Origin: Syntrophomonas sp. | GTDB lineage: Bacteria > Bacillota > Syntrophomonadia > Syntrophomonadales > Syntrophomonadaceae | Length of the DNA stretch: 8,824 bases | Direction: 5' to 3' | NCBI GenBank assembly: GCA_028693695.1 | Contig: JAQUUV010000074.1 | Location: 1 to 8,824, forward strand | Shown: piece after piece, positions 6,381 to 8,824 of the stretch | Numbering within the stretch: position 1 is the stretch's first letter | Layout: every line of letters starts with the position of its first letter | Program-made: the position numbers and the translations under genes | Notes under the pieces: model-generated | The model's database searches: none | Seen by the model: the letters and a program-made list of their open reading frames with translations, nothing else | What the model was told of the DNA's origin: nothing

Positions 6381-6797
6381 TCATATGGCATTACCAGTTA
6401 TTGTTTTATTTTTCGCAAATACCCACAGACGGCTTCCGATAAAGTTCACTGCTACTCCCACTCCTGTAGCTGCAATTTTAGCAATCCAAAGATCCAGATG
6501 ATTTACATTGTGTAGGATAAAAAGCAGGCTGGAAGATGCCAGCAAGGAAATTCCGTTCAAGATGATAAACTTTGTAATCTCAGTTACGTTAGTTTTGCGT
6601 GTAACCTGAAACGTCCACGTTCGATTGAAAATGAAACTGTTTACTACACCGGCCGAATAGGAAAGCACCTGAGCCAACAGGTAAGGCACCCCAGCTAGAT
6701 TCAGGAGAAAAAAAGCAGTAAAGTCTACTGCCGTATTTCCTAATCCAACCGTGGAGAAACGCATAAACTGAATGAATTTGGGTTTGTTATTGAACAC
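6381..6797 (-). CDS. GtrA-family membrane protein (probable polyprenyl-phosphate-sugar flippase)
   Basis: A 138-residue protein with four predicted membrane helices (about 15-34, 37-57, 76-96, 104-122). The family marks are FIQFMRFSTVGLGNTAVDF near the N-terminus, NSFIFNRTWTF (53-63) closing the second helix, and NFIGSRLWVF (118-127) at the end, the GtrA/DPMS_flippase pattern. GtrA-like proteins are thought to move undecaprenyl-phosphate-linked sugars from the inner to the outer face of the membrane. The start is GTG at 6797-6795, with GAGGTG seven bases upstream. It overlaps the end of the GT2 gene by 11 bases, so the two are translationally linked. Length fits the family. The partner GT2 and the GT39-like enzyme upstream complete the usual three-part system. 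The sugar cannot be told from sequence. Confidence 0.92.
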   Translation of the reverse strand: MFNNKPKFIQFMRFSTVGLGNTAVDFTAFFLLNLAGVPYLLAQVLSYSAGVVNSFIFNRTWTFQVTRKTNVTEITKFIILNGISLLASSSLLFILHNVNHLDLWIAKIAATGVGVAVNFIGSRLWVFAKNKTITGNAI

Positions 6798-7761
6798 TCC
6801 ATTTCACCTCTTTGAGTTTTACCTTTTCAATTTTTTGTTTATTCCGCAGAATATACAGCGGTCGGTTTTTGGTTTCATCATAAATTCTGCCAATATACTC
6901 ACCAAGGATCCCAAAAAGGATAAACATCACGCCGTTTAGCAACATCAGGCAGGCAATAAGGGAGGACCACCCAGCTGATGTACTGGCTGTAAATATTTTT
7001 TGACCTAGAGATACAATTAGATAAACAAAACTAACCGACGAGACTATAAAACCGAGATACGTGGCCATCTTTAACGGTTTATAGGAGAAAGATGTAATCC
7101 CATCCATGGAGAAGCGAAGCATTTTCTTCATTGGATATTTGGTTTCTCCTGCATATCGTTCCTCCCGTACATACTCGATAGCTGTTTGACGAAAGCCCAC
7201 CCAGCTGACTAGTCCGCGAACAAATCGGTTTTTCTCCCGAATGCTTTGCATGGCATCACACACTTTGCGGTCCATGAGGCGGAAGTCACCTGTATCAAGG
7301 GGAATCTTTACTTCTGACATAGCGCCCATTAGACGGTAGAACAAAGCTGCTGTCAATTTCTTAAACAAGGTCTCCCCTTTCCTTTGGGAGCGCTTCGCAT
7401 AGACGACTTCATATCCTTCTTTCCATTTCTCAATCATTTTCGGGATTAGCTCAGGCGGATCCTGCAAATCGGCATCGATAATCACTATGGCATCCCCGCG
7501 AGCATAATCCATGCCCGCGGTAATAGCTATTTGGTGCCCAAAGTTGCGCGAGAAGTCAAGCAGTTTTACGCACTCGTCTTTTTCAGCAAATCCTTCGATC
7601 AGTTCTGCCGTCCGATCCTGACTTCCATCGTTAATAAACATCAATTCATATGATTCGCCAGTTGATTCCATGACCCGGGTTAATCGGTGATAAGCTTCTT
7701 GTATAACGGCTTCTTCGTTATAGACCGGAATAATAATGGTATAACGAACGTTTCTTTTCAT
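6787..7761 (-). CDS. GT2 polyprenyl-phosphate glycosyltransferase (YkcC/CsbB/DPM1-like)
   Basis: A 324-residue membrane-bound family 2 glycosyltransferase that moves a sugar from a nucleotide sugar to undecaprenyl phosphate on the cytosolic face. The GT-A domain (about 5-225) shows YTIIIPVYNEE (7-17), FINDGSQDRT (42-51), the SRNFGHQ motif (71-77) and the metal-binding DAD in IDADLQDPPE (95-104). TGDFRLMDR (157-165) and the R.ERYAGETKYP region (199-210) are typical of the DPM1-like/CsbB/YkcC group. Two C-terminal membrane helices follow (about 231-252 and 266-290), then the conserved GEYIGRIYDETKNRPLYI and a basic tail. The ATG at 7761 has AGGAGG seven bases upstream. It starts 17 bases after the stop of the GT39-like gene and overlaps the GtrA gene, so one operon is clear. 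Relatives include Bacillus YkcC and CsbB, and function by family is well supported. The sugar donor is not known. Confidence 0.94.
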   Translation of the reverse strand: MKRNVRYTIIIPVYNEEAVIQEAYHRLTRVMESTGESYELMFINDGSQDRTAELIEGFAEKDECVKLLDFSRNFGHQIAITAGMDYARGDAIVIIDADLQDPPELIPKMIEKWKEGYEVVYAKRSQRKGETLFKKLTAALFYRLMGAMSEVKIPLDTGDFRLMDRKVCDAMQSIREKNRFVRGLVSWVGFRQTAIEYVREERYAGETKYPMKKMLRFSMDGITSFSYKPLKMATYLGFIVSSVSFVYLIVSLGQKIFTASTSAGWSSLIACLMLLNGVMFILFGILGEYIGRIYDETKNRPLYILRNKQKIEKVKLKEVKWSVQ

Positions 7762-7778
7762 AACGTCTCCTCCTGACT

Positions 7779-8824
7779 TTATTGATTTATCTGATATAAT
7801 GTTTTTGCTTCATCTCTGCCCATTGAATCACCTTGAGCAGAATTAGATTGCCACTGTTCCTTGGGGACCTCTGTGCTGTGAGCACGTATCCATTCCAGAA
7901 CTTCAGTGCTTCCGCCTCCAGGACCGCCTCCACCTCCGACACCGGAGCCTGAAGGAATTAAGAAATATTTGACTTCTTTGTTTTTCACCATTTGTTCCAA
8001 TTTCTCAACCGTAAGGGCGGGGTCGGAACCAGAGAAACCTCCCATAGCCACCACCGCTTTTCCGGTGGAAATGATATATGACTCAGCCGTGTTGGCATCT
8101 GTAGTAATCAAGAAGTACTTTTCACTGGTATTGTTCTTGCTTAGATATTCCAGCAATTTAGCATCGACGGCCGAGTTAATGCCGCCTCCCATACCCGGTC
8201 TCTGTCCAGATCCTTGCTGAGTCGGTCCAATCTGCGGCATGACATTGTTGTCACCATTTATGAGCGGAGTAGTGGCCCAGTACAAGGGTGCTGCCAGCAA
8301 CACCAGCATTCCTGTTATTGCAGCCATAGAAGAAAGTTTCTCTTTCTTCATGGCCAGGAACAATACCAGCGCTAAGCCGATACCAGCTACTCCGATACTA
8401 ATTAACCATCCCATGCCAATTTGCTTCTGGAAAGGATACAGAATATATAGTTCAAATGCTGTCGCAGCTATTAGTGCAATGGGCAGCAGCCACTTCTTCC
8501 AGCATTCTTGTTTACGATATTGATCCCGAAGCTCAACCCATCCTGCTCCAGCCAGAGCCGCAATGGGCGGAGCCAGCATGATAAGATAATATTGATGGAA
8601 GAAGCCGGCTATACTGAAAAATACCATCGCCGGGAATAACCAAACCAGCCAAAACAAGCTCTCATTTTGTTTGGCGTTAAGCGGCTTTCTACGTCGGATT
8701 CCTGCCAGCAAGCCTATGCAGGCGAATAATACAAAGGGTAACAGCCAACTGATTTGTCCAGAGAGCTCGCTTTGAAATAGGCGAAGCGGACCAGCCGCAC
8801 CAGTACCAAACATGCCATTGCCCA
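7779..8824 (-). CDS. GT39-type membrane glycosyltransferase (YkcB-like), C-terminal part cut by window end
   Basis: The frame stays open past the ATG at 8813 to the window edge (GGC AAT GGC precede it), so that ATG is internal and the N-terminal part is outside. The visible ~347 residues begin with the family segment MFGTGAAGPLRLFQ.ELSGQISWLLP. About six membrane helices follow (roughly 20-38, 53-70, 75-92, 107-126, 134-154, 161-180), with FFHQYYLIMLAPPIAAL (71-87) between them. The extracellular C-terminal domain has YFLITTDANTAESYIISTGKAVVAMGGFSGSDP and two glycine-rich loops (about 199-211 and 288-301). This matches the ArnT/PMT-like (GT39) YkcB group, which transfers a sugar from a polyprenyl-phosphate carrier to an acceptor outside the membrane. 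The catalytic acidic residues near the N-terminus lie beyond the window. It is the first visible gene of the operon, followed after 17 bases by the GT2 gene. Confidence 0.93.
   Translation of the reverse strand, partial: GNGMFGTGAAGPLRLFQSELSGQISWLLPFVLFACIGLLAGIRRRKPLNAKQNESLFWLVWLFPAMVFFSIAGFFHQYYLIMLAPPIAALAGAGWVELRDQYRKQECWKKWLLPIALIAATAFELYILYPFQKQIGMGWLISIGVAGIGLALVLFLAMKKEKLSSMAAITGMLVLLAAPLYWATTPLINGDNNVMPQIGPTQQGSGQRPGMGGGINSAVDAKLLEYLSKNNTSEKYFLITTDANTAESYIISTGKAVVAMGGFSGSDPALTVEKLEQMVKNKEVKYFLIPSGSGVGGGGGPGGGSTEVLEWIRAHSTEVPKEQWQSNSAQGDSMGRDEAKTLYQINQ

Noticed and set aside
7906..8220. Plus-strand frame starting with a proline-rich run (LPPPGPPPPPTPEPE)
   Set aside because: The proline run is only the antisense reading of the glycine-rich loop in the YkcB-like protein.

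Overview
The window looks like chromosomal DNA of a spore-forming member of the Bacillota. The evidence is a tlp-type small acid-soluble spore protein gene, a YhcN/YlaJ-type sporulation lipoprotein gene, strong AGGAGG ribosome binding sites, AT-rich intergenic DNA and a Bacillus-like membrane glycosylation cluster. Genus cannot be fixed from sequence reading alone.

Left part (1-3774): the 3' end of an ABC-2 type permease gene on the plus strand converges on a complete pyruvate carboxylase gene (pyc) on the minus strand. All catalytic landmarks of pyruvate carboxylase are present. Its best ribosome binding site points to an ATC codon at 3792-3790 rather than to any ordinary start codon. Middle (3775-5283): about 510 bases of AT-rich intergenic DNA hold no intact gene but perhaps a decayed coding trace on the minus strand. 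Then come tlp (plus), a strong minus-strand terminator, a decayed galE 3' end and a sporulation lipoprotein gene with a TTG start (minus). Right part (5284-8824): four co-oriented minus-strand genes, transcribed in the order GT39-type membrane glycosyltransferase (cut by the window edge), GT2 polyprenyl-phosphate glycosyltransferase, GtrA-family membrane protein, galE. The first three are tightly packed. galE follows after 95 bases and may have its own promoter.

How the genes work together: GalE would supply a UDP-hexose, the GT2 enzyme would load a sugar onto undecaprenyl phosphate, the GtrA protein would help move the lipid-linked sugar across the membrane, and the GT39-like enzyme would transfer it to an extracellular acceptor. 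This is a three-component envelope glycosylation system plus a sugar-nucleotide epimerase. The acceptor and the exact sugar are not visible here.

The most unusual structure is at 4620-5398. The last ~92 bases of galE occur twice in direct orientation, once inside the intact gene and once as a decayed fragment, with the sporulation lipoprotein gene between them. This suggests that a resident galE was lost or overwritten at this spot and that its terminator now serves the lipoprotein gene. No wholly new system is evident. The start codon of pyc, the galE scar and the 30-base inverted repeat before the lipoprotein gene are the points most worth checking.
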